Assembly (NCBI GenBank): GCA_030141605.1
Contig: JAQGDQ010000041.1
Span: 312,001 to 372,000 of the forward strand
DNA from: Tubiluchus corallicola
Taxonomy: Eukaryota; Priapulida; Priapulimorpha; Priapulimorphida; Tubiluchidae
DNA length: 60,000 nucleotides
Direction of reading: 5' to 3'
How positions within the stretch are numbered: the stretch's first letter is position 1; each line of letters begins with the position of its first letter. Under the pieces are notes generated by a model, which made no database searches, was not told the origin of the DNA, and saw only the letters and a program-made list of their open reading frames with translations. Shown here piece after piece: positions 1 through 11,779 of this stretch. Position numbers and translations under genes: made by a program.

Positions 1-2906
1 GTGGAGCCTGAGTATGATAACTTTACCTTTGTAGACCCAGGTCGTGGTAGCTCAGTTGTGGATTATCTTATTGTACCCCATAATAATATTGAGAATGTAA
101 AAAGGTTCAGAGTACACCTAGCTCGTACACTGTGTACAGATGTTAATATGATGGGTTCTAAGTTCCCTGATCATTCACTTATAGAAATGACAATTGTACC
201 TAATTATTCTACGGAGGAGTATAATGACAATAATGATGCACATTCTGTAGGTGATGATGATTTGTATGACAATGTGCCAGTTGATGATAAATATTACAGA
301 AGATATTGTATGACTGATATTTCTGACCAAATGTTCTCATTTGACATGTCTAAACAAGCATTGGCTAATTGTATCCAAAACATACAATCTTTTAGAGATG
401 GTCAAACTGAAATTGATAATCTTAATAGTGAATTTTGTCAATTGTACTACAGTGAAATGGACAAATGGTTGAGATATAGAGATGTGAATCCCAAAGCTAA
501 GAAAAGGCTTAGGCACTCAATAAAACCATTTTGGACAGAGGAACTTACAAATCTATGGAAAAGTTTATGTGATGCTGAGAAACAGTATTTATCCCTTCCT
601 CAGCACAGTAGTGGACGAAAACAGGCTAGGAAGGTATTTATAGACTGTCAACACAAATTTCATCAGATTTATAAAAAGGAAAAAAGGAATTATCAAAGGC
701 AAAAAATTTGTGATATTGAACAATTAAATGTTGATGATCCCAAGTCCTTTTGGCAAGAGATCAAAAAACTTGGTCCACAAAGTAAGCAAGAGATACCAAT
801 GGCTGTATATAATGAAGATGGGTCCATTAATGTAAATCATGAAGACGTACTGAATAAATGGAAGCATGAATTTAGTACACTTTTCAGTGGACCTACTGAG
901 TGTGGCATCTTCAATGATGAATTTTATATAAATGCAATGCAACAGAAAGCAAATTTGGAGTCTCAACTTGATTACTCAAATTCCAACATGTTTTTGAATA
1001 GGGATATCACACAGGAGGATGTAGAAAAAGTTGTGAGGAGGGCCAAAAATAAGAAAGCAGTTGGGTATGACAATCTCCCTAATGAGATTTTAAAGCTAAA
1101 TCAGTCTATTAGTGTGCTCTCTGTTTTATTTAATAAGATATTTAACACTGGAGTTATCCCCTCAGTATGGAAATATGCCATTATAAAACCCATACCCAAA
1201 GGTTCTCTTATAGATCCCAAATTGCCTATGCAATATAGGGGAATTTCTTTGCTCTCCACAGTGTATAAATTGTATACTGGTGTCATTAATGTGAGATTAG
1301 CTGCATACATGGAGGAGAATGGTGTTTACTGCGATGAACAAAATGGCTTTAGGTCAAAAAGATCTTGCACTGATCATATTTATGTGTTAACATCTATACT
1401 GAGAAACAGAATGAGTATGAATAAGAGAGCACATATGCTTGTTTCATCGATGCTGAAAATGCATTTGATCGTGCAGATCGTGATCTCCTGTTGTATAAGT
1501 TGTTATGTCACAATGTGGATGGTAAAATGTATAGCAGCATTAAGAATATTCTTTCAGATACCTATAGTGCTGTGAATCTAAATGGTATCCTCACTGATAA
1601 ATTTAAATGTGAATATGGTGTCAGGCAGGGAGACACTTTGTCACCAACCCTGTTCAGCTTGTATATAAATGATATGGCAGATGATGTAAAGTCCCTAAAT
1701 ATTGGTATTCCTGTTGGTAATGATAAGATTTGTATTTTAATGTATGCTGATGACGTTGTAATTTTAGCAGAATCTGAAGAAGATCTTCAGAAAATATTAG
1801 ATAAGATCACTGAGTGGGGAAAGAAATGGAGAATCAAATTTAACAGTAAAAAGTCAAATGTTGTCCATTTCAGAAAACCCCAAGTGAATCAAACTGATGT
1901 ACTATTTAAACTTAGTGATCAGATTTTGAGCACTGTAGATAGGTATAAGTATCTGGGGATTTATCTTAATGAACATTTAGATTATAAGGTTACAGCACAA
2001 GTACTGGCAGACTCAGCTCTGGGTGCCTTGATTGGTAAATATAAAAAGTTAAATGGGCTGGGTTATTATTCTTTTACTAAGTTATTCAATGCAGGTGTAT
2101 GTCCTATACTTGATTATGGTTCAGAAGTATGGGGATATAACAAGTACCCTAAAATTGATACTGTCGAGAATAAGGCATTAAGAATATTTCTTGGTGTTCA
2201 TAATTTTGCTGCTAATCAATGTATACAGGGTGATATGGGATGGTCACCATCTTCAGTTAGAAGAAAGTCATCTATGATAAGGTATTGGAATCGTCTTTTA
2301 ACACTTGATAATTCTAGACTTGTTAAGAGAATATTTCTTTGGGACCGTAATACCAACGTTGGTTGGTCATATGAAATTTCTAAAGTCCTAGAGGAAGCAG
2401 GGTTCCAGCAAGCTTTTGTTAATATGGATACTGTACCTCTTAGCAGAGCATGGGCACAGCTGTATGAGAAACACTGTGTTGATTGGAAAGCAAAAAATGC
2501 AGATTACCCTAAACTTAGAACATATATATTGTATAAGAACAGCTTTGGAGTAGAACCATATGTTTATATTAATATGCAAGGAAAATACAGGTCTGTGCTT
2601 GCAAAGCTAAGAAGTGGTACTCTTCCCCTGGAACTGGAGCATGGTAGGTTTAGAAATGTTAAGGTTGGTGAACGTTTGTGTAAGATATGTTGCTGTGGAG
2701 ATGTAGAAGATGAATCTCACTTTATGTTTGTTTGTACACATTATAGACTAGAGAGAGAAGAATTTTTCCAAGATATTAACATGGACCCGGAACAATTAGA
2801 TAATTTAAATAAATGGAAATATATTATGTCAGAAGAGAATGTCCTTAGGACTGCAAAATATGCTTATAAGATTTTTAGAATGAGGCAAAGCAAGATATAT
2901 ATTTAA
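1..2906 (+). pseudogene. LINE endonuclease-reverse transcriptase ORF, one frameshift
   Basis: The polyprotein would nick DNA and copy element RNA by target-primed reverse transcription. Frame 1 (1 to about 1446) holds the end of the APE endonuclease (GSSVVDYLIV, then a PDHSLIEM motif) and RT fingers (KKAVGYDNLPNEILK, YRGISLLSTVYKLY, QNGFRSKRSCTDH). Frame 3 (about 1443-2906) holds the rest: the palm aspartate motif (FIDAENAFDRAD), VRQGDTLSP, the catalytic YADD (LMYADDVVILAE, about 1738) and a CKIC...H-x4-C cluster near 2680-2740. The two frames overlap exactly at the first catalytic aspartate motif, which fits a single-base deletion in the T run around 1445-1448. As read, it makes a truncated, inactive RT. 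The true 5' end and any first ORF lie outside the window. Confidence 0.92.
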
Positions 2907-3146
2907 TACATGACTTGTCCATTCAGGTATATGTTAAAATTCCATATTATATATTTTCTTTTATTTGATATTCTATGTAAATGAACTGCACAGTTATTAT
3001 GTGATAAATTTTCATGAAATTGACTTGTAAGCCCAAGTGGGCTGGAAACAGCTTTAATAACATTTTACAGTATTAATTAACACATGAATTATTACATTGT
3101 TATTATCATATGTTTATGTCAATAAAGATATTCAATCAATCAATAT
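1..3146 (+). mobile_element. APE-type non-LTR retrotransposon (LINE), 5' end cut by window
   Basis: The copy enters the window inside the endonuclease domain and runs through reverse transcriptase and a C-terminal cysteine/histidine cluster to a 3' UTR. After the stop at 2904-2906 there is a short AGCCCA/TGGGCT hairpin (3030-3043), an AATAAA near 3121, and a tail of repeated TCAA units ending near 3146. A short tandem tail instead of long poly(A) is known for CR1/L2-like clades, so I infer a Jockey-superfamily (CR1/L2/Rex1-like) element; the clade was not tested by phylogeny. Coding sequence is intact except for one frameshift, so the insertion looks fairly recent. Confidence 0.9.
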
Positions 3147-3431
3147 AGGTCCACATTCACTAAAATAAATAAAACATTCCAATAATGAAATAAAGTGTAC
3201 AATAGATATTATTTGCCATTATAAAAATATTATAGTATGATTTTCCTTTTATTTTTAAAACACGGTCGCAATTTGACATCAAATGTCAAGTCATTCCATA
3301 AAATAGGGACCTTATAAACGACGAAATTTTTCATAATCCCAGTTCTTATTTTCGGAATATGGTAATCATTGAGCTGCCTAGTGCTGTACATATAAAGCAC
3401 TGTATTGTTTCTTGTAACAACATCATATAAC

Positions 3432-3690
3432 AACTTTTTACCTGTAATCCTGTATCCAAATGTGCTATGTATCCAAATGTGCTGTGTCCAAATGTCCTAT
3501 GTGTCTAAACGTCCTTGTATCGAATTGTCCTGTGTTCAAATGTCCTTTTGTCGAAATGTCCTATGTGTCGAAATGTTCTGTGTCCAAATGTCCTTGGGTC
3601 GAAATGTCCTATGTGTCCAAATAGCCTCTGTTGAAAATGTTTGTATCGAAATAACCTGTGTCGAAAACCCGTGACGAAAAGGCCTAGCAC
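3432..3690 (-). repeat. ~17-bp minisatellite-bearing repeat, copy A
   Basis: Read on the minus strand, this is a run of 16-17 bp units close to GGACATTTGGACACATA and GGACATTTCGACACAA. It begins with a non-unit leader, GGGTTTT-C-GACACAGG followed by TTATTTCGA and AAACATTTT (3669 downward). It ends with ATTACAGGTAAAAAGT at 3431-3446. The same leader occurs at 29838-29875 and the same terminal motif at 27652-27667, so this looks like a copy of a defined dispersed element, not a locally grown satellite. It contains open frames on both strands because the unit lacks stop codons; these are not genes. Confidence 0.85.
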
Positions 3691-6600
3691 CGTCTACTTT
3701 CAGAACTATATAACATTATTATTATAATCAGAATATTCTTTACTTCTGTCGCTACTGTGGCATGATATTATGATTAAACTATAGAATAATTCATTTTAGT
3801 TCAAAGTGACGACTCGTTCGAACTTTACTGATTTATAATTTGTAATTTAAGGAAGTTGAGGCTCTACATGAATGTACAGTGATCGCCATCGATTCATTTA
3901 CATTTCCAAAATGGAGAGTTTTTTCTGCTAATCTCTTAAAATGAAGTGCGTGCTCCTATAACAACAAACATTCAAGTGACGAATCGCAGGCAAATGAGGT
4001 CAATAATAATTAAATCGGATCCGAATTTAGGACCGTTTTTCGTTGGTGTCTTAATTTTTTTTACTCAAATTGTCTTTCTTACATCTATCGTTTTTCACTT
4101 TTCAAGTTTAACCATTCTAACAATTGCTTTACTGTCCCTTTCTTCACTTTCTTTATTTTTACTTTTGTAGCACGAATCTCTTAGTTCAGAGTTTCTGTAT
4201 GACAAATCTTTAAATGACAAACGCGAGCTTATAGATAAATGCCAAATTACGAGTTGCAATCCAATGAATTTTCGGACTAAATGAAACACTGAAAAACTTC
4301 TCACGTACATTAAACAGCAGTCCTGTGCTAACAAAAGCGTTTCTACGCGACCCTAGAAAAGCATGTGATTGACATTTACAGCAAGTGTGTAAAGTCTGTC
4401 ATTTTAGCTTAACCATGGGGAAAATATAAAGGGCACGTAAAAGAAATGTAAAAACACTACGTGGGATATGCACGTGGTCGTATATGCGATTAAAAATTAG
4501 TGACGAAATACAACAGCGCATAGCTGTTGTACAGTTACAGTACAAGATCTTTTGCATTACGAATTGATGCGGGTACTGTAAAACCTTTGATTAACTGAAT
4601 GAGATTAAGCGTATTGACGCTAGGCCTATTGCGTACATAAAAAAATGTTATAACAGTTCTTGAGCACATATTTATTTTGCTCAAAGTTCTGGATCTTGAA
4701 GGAAAATATTATTAAACTGCCCGAATGCCTTTAAAATTCGGCTCACTTTAAAAATATAGTATATAGACACCATTATTTTTAAAGACCACGTCTTAAGTAT
4801 TTCACGTAATAAATTGCTAAGTTGTCTGTGACCTCGACCTTGCCAGAGGTGGAAGCACACTATTTACTAGTATGTTGATGTCCACCCGACAGCTAAATTT
4901 GATTTATTTTGATCACTAACTTTCCTTCCACCACGTCATGACATTTTTTAAGACAAGCTGCAGAGTGCGGACAAATTCTAAAGTAAAACGACAATTAATA
5001 TGTGACCTTGACCTTTGATTCTCAAAAACCGAGAAATTTCAGTGTATGTCAGAACAGTGTTTAAATTGCAGCAGCAGACCTATTTAGTTAATTTTTAAAT
5101 AATAGTTTTCTAGGAATGTTGTGGTCAATCTAAATTTCATGATCAATCTGTTACCTTTGACCTTTTGATCATTCACTAATGCTGGACAAATGTGTTCCGG
5201 TATACAGTATGTCACTAGGCAAAAGCACTGCCAAATTTGTGGTTTAAATAATAAGTTTTTGCGTACGAATAGACTAACAACAGATGATGGATAAAAAGAG
5301 AGCAACAGACAGTTGAATGACGTTGACACCGGTAACTGAGGAGTTATTCTACTGTACTATAGTTATTTGATAAGAAGAACGTTTATGGATTAAAATTCGC
5401 AAACAATCTCAGTATTGCAGAAAATTGCGCGTAGGTACGCAACGGTGGCAATGTGCAAAACACACCGATGAATCTGGCAATGTTAGGAAAAACAACGGCA
5501 CTGAATTTTAATTAGTGAGCGTATTTTCAATGAGGTAGATGTAGGGCGTTCTAAGGTCGAGCATTGAAGATCACACCCAAGGCATATAACATCAAACATT
5601 GATTGATCTACTTGCTGAAATACATTAACTATGCATGGATCAATTAATATACGTGGCGAAGAAAGCAGTGCTCAGTATGGCAATTATACACTGAAGATAA
5701 CCGTAAAATGTGGTACGTGTTTATTAACTCTGATGTACACACATTATTGTATCAAATGGTTAATATCACAAGCCGATCATAGTATGATTCACGAAAGACA
5801 ACTTTACTAACGGGTGAATTTAAAAAATTTACAACAGACAATTTAGCCTAGGTAGAGCACTGTAAATAGGTTATGAAACGTCACCCACAACCAAAGTGAC
5901 CCTGACCCATATGCTAGTACAGTCAGCTAAACGCTGAATCTACCAGATATCAATGTCAAGCAATATTGTTCATAAAACCGAGCTTCGCAGATTCGTATGC
6001 ATTTTCAGGGATTTGATTTTTAAACTTTATCGAAATGCCAGACTGACCAAAAAGTAATCTTTCGGAAAAAAGAATATATTTAGGATTATTTATTAAAATC
6101 TGATTTAAGCAAGACTGTGGGATCCTATAGTATACTTTTTTGTGCCCCAGTTGGCCATTTAACTTTCGCAATAGAGTCCCTGATTCACATTTACATGACA
6201 TTCACATCTGCAAAGTGGTGACCTACGTGAATGACTTGGTGACCCATTTCTAGTCTACATTTCCAACTTTGCTTACAGTAGGAACTATATGGTACAACAT
6301 AGCCTATTGTAGTCAAATTGTAATAAATAACAACAAAGTTCAGGACATTACACCAAACTGAAATTGAAACATGATCAAGCAGGTGCACGTAGTCACCAAC
6401 CAAGACCAAATAATACATGTAATAATCGGCAATTTTCGTTAAAACGCAAATTTTCTCGGATTGCTAGAAAAATTGCCTCTTCAACTGCAATAATCAAGTG
6501 CAAATACAAGTTACTGCAGACAGAGCTAGTAAAAATTGAGAACGGAAGCGAGAATTACATTGTAAACAAGGTTAAATGCTGTACATAGCGCAAACTGTTC

Positions 6601-9600
6601 AAGTCTAAATTGATAAACTGTTCAGTGAGCATCTATTGCACAAAATATTTTTCAAGATTACCAAGGGAAGCAGACTGGATGCACACAACACTAAGAATAA
6701 GAGATGCAAATACACGGAGAGGGGTTTACTAATGGCTTTGTTGTAGTCTAAAGAAAGAGAGACCGAATGCAAGATACTCGTCAAAAATTTCTAATTACTG
6801 TTAGTAATTGGTAAAAAGCTTAGCTTGCGGCTGTTAGCAATACAGGTACTTTCATGCAACTGAACTTTTCGTGTTTCAATTAACTTACTCAAGATGTGAG
6901 GCAAGCACTAGTGTAATTACTAGGTGAATTATTGCGGTAAATGATAACTTGGCAGTTACGAAACTGGTCATACAAGAAACAGTCTTTGCTGGGCAGATAA
7001 CAACAGAAGTTCAAAGTACAAATATGTATTCAGTTCTGCCTCAGCGAATTGTTAATAATACATAAGTAATTAATTGCAGAGTAATTAATTAAATTAAAAG
7101 GTGGGTGGTCAGCCTAGTAGGCCGAGGTATTGATCGCATGCACAAAACTCTTATTGCTTATTCATTACAAGTAAATGCCCATTAATCAGTTACTTCCCAA
7201 GAAAAGCGAAAAAATAATAAATGGGTCAATAAACAAAGAAACAAAGCAAATGCTTCTAACAATTGTGTGTACTCATAGGCGGCCAGTTACCCAATGAACA
7301 TAATTATTTTGCATACTTGTTGGAATTCACACTTGGTTTCAACTGGCCACAGCTCAAAAAGCACGCTGAACTCTACTGCAACCAAAAATTACCGAACTTA
7401 ACTACATTGTAAAAAGGAAATACAACAGATAAAATGTTGTTCTTTGTACATTACCTTTCTGTACAATTGCAGGTCAAGCTAGTTAAGCAAAATAATTGTT
7501 TTACAAAACTTACCCTGAGCCTTAATGAAATACATGTGATGTGAAACTGCATTGTGCGAATGCTGTTGTCAATAAAAACCTGTCCATGAATTGCAAGTAA
7601 TGCAGGTAACCGAGCACCAACCACCAATTGTTTACTTAATTTATTATCAGAGTATTATACTTGAACATCCGTCAATTTCGGGATTGGTAACGGCGCGTTC
7701 AGACTAGCGAGTATTCTCGCCAAGTAACTCACAGGCGTGATCAGATAAAGAGCAAAGTTGCTGCCAGTTACTCTACGACAGTAAACGCGAGCTGACACTC
7801 ACTTCTCTGTTCTCATACTGAACTGTAACAATACCAACAATATGATAATATTGTGCATACACACCACATATCAATATAGGGTCCGACGAAGAAACCAGAG
7901 TAAGAAACAGACAGTTCAAGTCAGAGTCTACAGATTCTGACGTAGATAAAATTACCCCCAAAACAATCTGTCACATTCGCCACATTTTCATAGAGCTTCC
8001 ACATCTACCACAATGCGCATTGTCTGGCTGACAGCAACAGTTGATAAGTCTTCAAGTTTCTTTAACCATTGTGGTTCCCATGTCAAGTCAGTGGACCTCT
8101 TTCAGCCCCAATGAAATGGTGATGGTAAAGCTAGAACAGTGAGCAAACCTAATAGCATTCTGCCTGATATACCACGTCAGTTGTGCTCCAACAGTACCCC
8201 ATTATTGGGGGAATTGTCTCCATTGACTTTAGGTTCTTTAGTAACTAACATTAATGTGCTAGCTTTGTCATACAGGGGAACAACATGAGATCAGTCAGAT
8301 GCTCAGCTCTAGTAGTGCTTCTTAGAGATACAAATGCTTCTATTACCGCCTCGTATACGTGGCATATAGGCCAAACCATTTTTCCTCTTTCTGCAAATGC
8401 GAAAGTCTGGTCGCAACCAGTCCAGTAGTGCTATAGCATGTTGACAGAGCTGTAGTTTTTTCAGGCCTTTTGCGGCAATTTTTGAAGTAGGCAACAATCT
8501 TTTTCGGGATTCAGCATATTTTTTTATATCAAATTAATAATATATGCTAAGTTGCCTACATTTAGAAAAATCAAGGTTCCACTTTTCCGAAAATTCGGCT
8601 AGTTCACATTGCAAAAAAATGATTCATTTGTTTCACGCTCTGTAATACGCGAGTTCTATCAAGATTTTGTGTGAAATATTAAAACGTTGTTGCCCTTCTA
8701 CTAAAGTGTCGGGCGGCAAAAAAAGTCAATTGTTAAGTAAGTCATTACAAAAAAGGATAGCACCATCTTCTTGTGAAATTATAGTGTTTTAATTATACTA
8801 CAATAAAATACGTTTCCAATGCTTTAATATATAATTTTTTTGTATGATGAGTATTAAAGTCAGCAACAATGTAAGTTAAAACAACACAAGTTATCTAGCA
8901 AAATTTTGTGGAAGGTTCAGCTTATATATTCCCTCTAATCCAGTTGCGCCTTTGTCTAACAGAAACTTTTTGGCTTAGAGAAACTTATAGTAAATCTGAC
9001 TTTTTCCAACCTTTCCAGGTTGGATCATTGAAAGTCTGCATCAAGAACCACAAGCACAATGCTAAGCAGTCATGATCTCTCTGTTTTACTGTTAATAAAA
9101 CACAAACGTCAAATTGATGTATGCAGCCGATTTGTTCCTCATGTGTTATTCACGTACCCCCTCCCACACTGTCCACACGTGCTACAAACAACAACCTACA
9201 CAATAATTCATTAACTGACTTGCGCACAATCAAGCTGTAATATGGAATACAAAAAGAATGCTGCATAGAATGAATTGCAGTCAAATGTGATACCTAATGA
9301 GGCAAGGTGAAAAATTGTTTTTAACAATTTTCTATCTTCATCATAAACTCTTCACCATGCACCTAAAAATTAGACGCGGCCATACATAACTTCCTAAAAT
9401 TTGCAATGCAGCAATACAGCATGCAGATTGTTCTATAAATGAATGCCCTTCTGCTCTTAAAACAGGTTTGCTTCAGCAGACAGTGCCAGACAACTAAGAC
9501 TGCAAAAAACTAAGTAAGCGGTCAACCGAGTTCAAACTTTCAAAGTCACATCAAAGTGAGTTAGCAATTATTTAACTCTAACTAACTGCAAGTGCAAACA

Positions 9601-9734
9601 GGTTTTTGCGCATGTAATTGTGTATCTATAAATCAGACAAGGTTGCAAAGAAATCAAAGTACTTTATAGGCTTTAACTGCATGTAATATTTTTCTGCTAC
9701 GCCACGTTGCCAAATGAAAAACTAGCAATCAATA
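3691..9734. other. No confident gene; AT-rich intergenic DNA
   Basis: I see no open frame with protein-family features. Direct TGACCT-type half-sites occur at 4829-4840, 5003-5014, 5153-5163 and 5897-5908, apparently inside old diverged repeats. One weak minus-strand exon candidate (7514-7651) is listed separately. Confidence 0.6.
7514..7651 (-). other. Possible coding exon, unidentified (weak)
   Basis: On the minus strand an open stretch of about 46 codons runs into a strong donor (CTCAGG|gtaagt, GT at 7513-7512) in phase 0. Its translation includes LPALLAIHGQVFIDNSIRT, which reads like globular protein. No convincing upstream acceptor is visible (only an ATTAAG with a poor pyrimidine tract near 7651), and I recognise no family. 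It could be a chance open frame or part of an old repeat. Confidence 0.2.
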
Positions 9735-10003
9735 TACTGTAATTGGACATGCATGCATTTGCATTAACATTGTAGTAAGTGTTTATTACTCGTTGAACGT
9801 TCTTTGAAGTTACACAACTGTCCAGTTGTTTTATTTTTTCAGAGAAATTCTCAGGTTATGAATACCTGCGTATTTGCGTATAACCTGCGTATTTTCTGAA
9901 AAAATAAAACAACTGGACTGTTGTATAACTTCAAAGAACGTTCAACGAGTAATAAACACTTACTACAATGTTAATGCAAATGAATGCATGTCCAATTACA
10001 GTA
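9735..10003. mobile_element. Palindromic MITE, Tc1/mariner-like ends
   Basis: The left arm 9735-9846 and right arm 9893-10003 are near-perfect reverse complements (about 110 bp each) separated by about 46 bp. The ends read TA-CTGTAATTGGACATG on one side and its complement on the other, so TA lies just outside CTGTAATTGG at both ends, as expected for a Tc1/mariner target-site duplication. The spacer holds a smaller inverted pair, CAGGTTAT/ATAACCTG. There is no coding capacity. Arm identity looks high, which suggests recent formation or gene conversion between arms. A long hairpin RNA is possible if the region is transcribed. Confidence 0.9.
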
Positions 10004-11189
10004 GGTTGATAGCTTGTTTTTCGCTTGGTCACATGGTGTAGCACAAAAATATTACAGGCGTATTAAGTATTAAGTAAAGATACCTAATTCTTTTTACCAG
10101 GGCTAATAATTGCGCAATGCTGAACATTACCTCGGGCTATTTCAGCTACCTACGTTCACCTACGTCTGTGCTTAGCCTTATAGTAATTTTAACACAGACA
10201 CACAAAGACCGACAGCTGTCGCACCTCAGCAGGCTGGTAGATTGGTATAGCAAGCAGGTGCTGTCACTGTTGTAAATTATCATACAAAGCAATTTGCTTA
10301 GAAGCTTGAAAATATAAGTAGAAATTGACAGCGAGTTGTACCTGTACGCCACTGACTGTAGTCACTGTACCTGACATACATAGGGACTATACTTTCCAGC
10401 TACCCGTATGCGATACTCTCGCAAGATTTCTACATATCAGGCAATATATATATATAAGCTACCCAATATATGCTACCTAATATTACGTAGTTTTGGTCAC
10501 ACCGCAGAATCTTAAGTTTATGATTTAGTCATAAACAACAGTCTAGTTCTTTTGAATTTACAGGTTTAACAAAACTTTTTTTGTTCTCGTCTGCATTCAT
10601 TCATTCAGTTATTCCATTTTATTTTAAGCCTATGGCAACAAAAATAAACCTTTAACAAAATTGTATACATACCCTGTTATATCGGCAATGTAAGTTAGAA
10701 ATACCAGAATCAAAAAGATAAAAAGAAACAAAACGGCCTTAAACTACTATCACTCTAGCGGTATTATGAGACAAATTTATAAATAATAGAAAAAATAGTA
10801 TGGAATTATAATTTATAAAGCATACTTTAAACTATCAAACAGTCAAAACACTTTGATTTCTGTTCCTAGCGTTACGGTATTTTTATTCAACAAACACACA
10901 ACGGCTTTGACAAAGTTTTACCTATTCAATTTTAAGCACGATAAAATTGAAAACCTTTTCGATAGTCAAGTAGAAACTCTGTGTGTGCTGTTGATCTTTG
11001 TTAAAGTTCATCAAAATTTAATGGGCTCACGAATAAGCAATAGGGAAAGTGTACTGAGATAACTATTTTGAATGATAATCTATCAGTTTTATTCTAACAT
11101 TATTCAATATAAGGTGAGAGGATCAAATCAGCATAATTGACGTTACAGCAAATTTTTACTATATATTACATGTTAATAATGTCACTTAC
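10004..11189. other. No gene seen
   Basis: AT-rich intergenic sequence with a short TA run near 10445-10456. Open frames here are short and without recognisable features. Confidence 0.6.
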
Positions 11190-11420
11190 CTGAAAAACCA
11201 CGTGAGCTGGGCACTCGTCGCAGTTGTTGTTTCTCTTACCGTTTAACATACAACAGACGAATATTATGTCAGATCTCTAATATCTGCCAAAACGTTCTGA
11301 ATAATACTCTGCCTTGTTCATCGTCCACAACATCTTGGAAATACGACATGTACTTGTTAGAATTTCCATCGATTACAGCTGATCGCAGCGTACGACCCAC
11401 CGCGACACGTGAATGTACAG
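11190..11420 (-). other. Possible minus-strand 5' exon and promoter-proximal region (weak)
   Basis: A strong donor (TTTTTCAG|gtaagt) lies at 11190/11189 on the minus strand. Upstream, the segment is richer in CpG than its surroundings. Two short frames precede the donor. An ATG at 11249-11247 is open into the donor in phase 0 (20 codons, containing NNNCDECPAHVVFQ). A separate 26-codon frame from 11349 to 11269 (MSYFQDVVDDEQGRVLFRTF...) ends in TGA 19 nt before that ATG and could be an upstream ORF. I recognise neither. A noncoding 5' exon is equally possible; no downstream exon could be tied to it with confidence. Confidence 0.25.
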
Positions 11421-11779
11421 CACACGATCAATATCTGTTTGAAAGGCGCTTTTCAAGTGCGTTTCGCCGTCTGTTGCCAAGAATTTAAACTAGAGAAAAT
11501 ATTACGTTAGCACTAAAAATGAAATTTGATGCGCCAGCTTTTTGACAAACCTAAAGGCAACTTAAATTCAACGTAATTATAACTGCCATGAAGGACTAAA
11601 ATGGTGTATTATATGCAGAGACAATAAGGTTATTTTTGAACAATACTATTTTGACCTGTAGACTCAGTGTGAGCCTCAAAATGAAAAGAAAAAACATTAA
11701 AAATGTGAAAAGATAATGTGCTCAAGATAATTAAGTACTTTGCAGGCACAGAAAGAAATTTAACCAATTATAGAGGAAG

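Noticed and set aside
3030-3043. Histone-type or terminator stem-loop
   Set aside because: It lies in the LINE 3' UTR and has a 6-bp stem with a 2-nt loop unlike the histone stem-loop; it is noted as part of the LINE.
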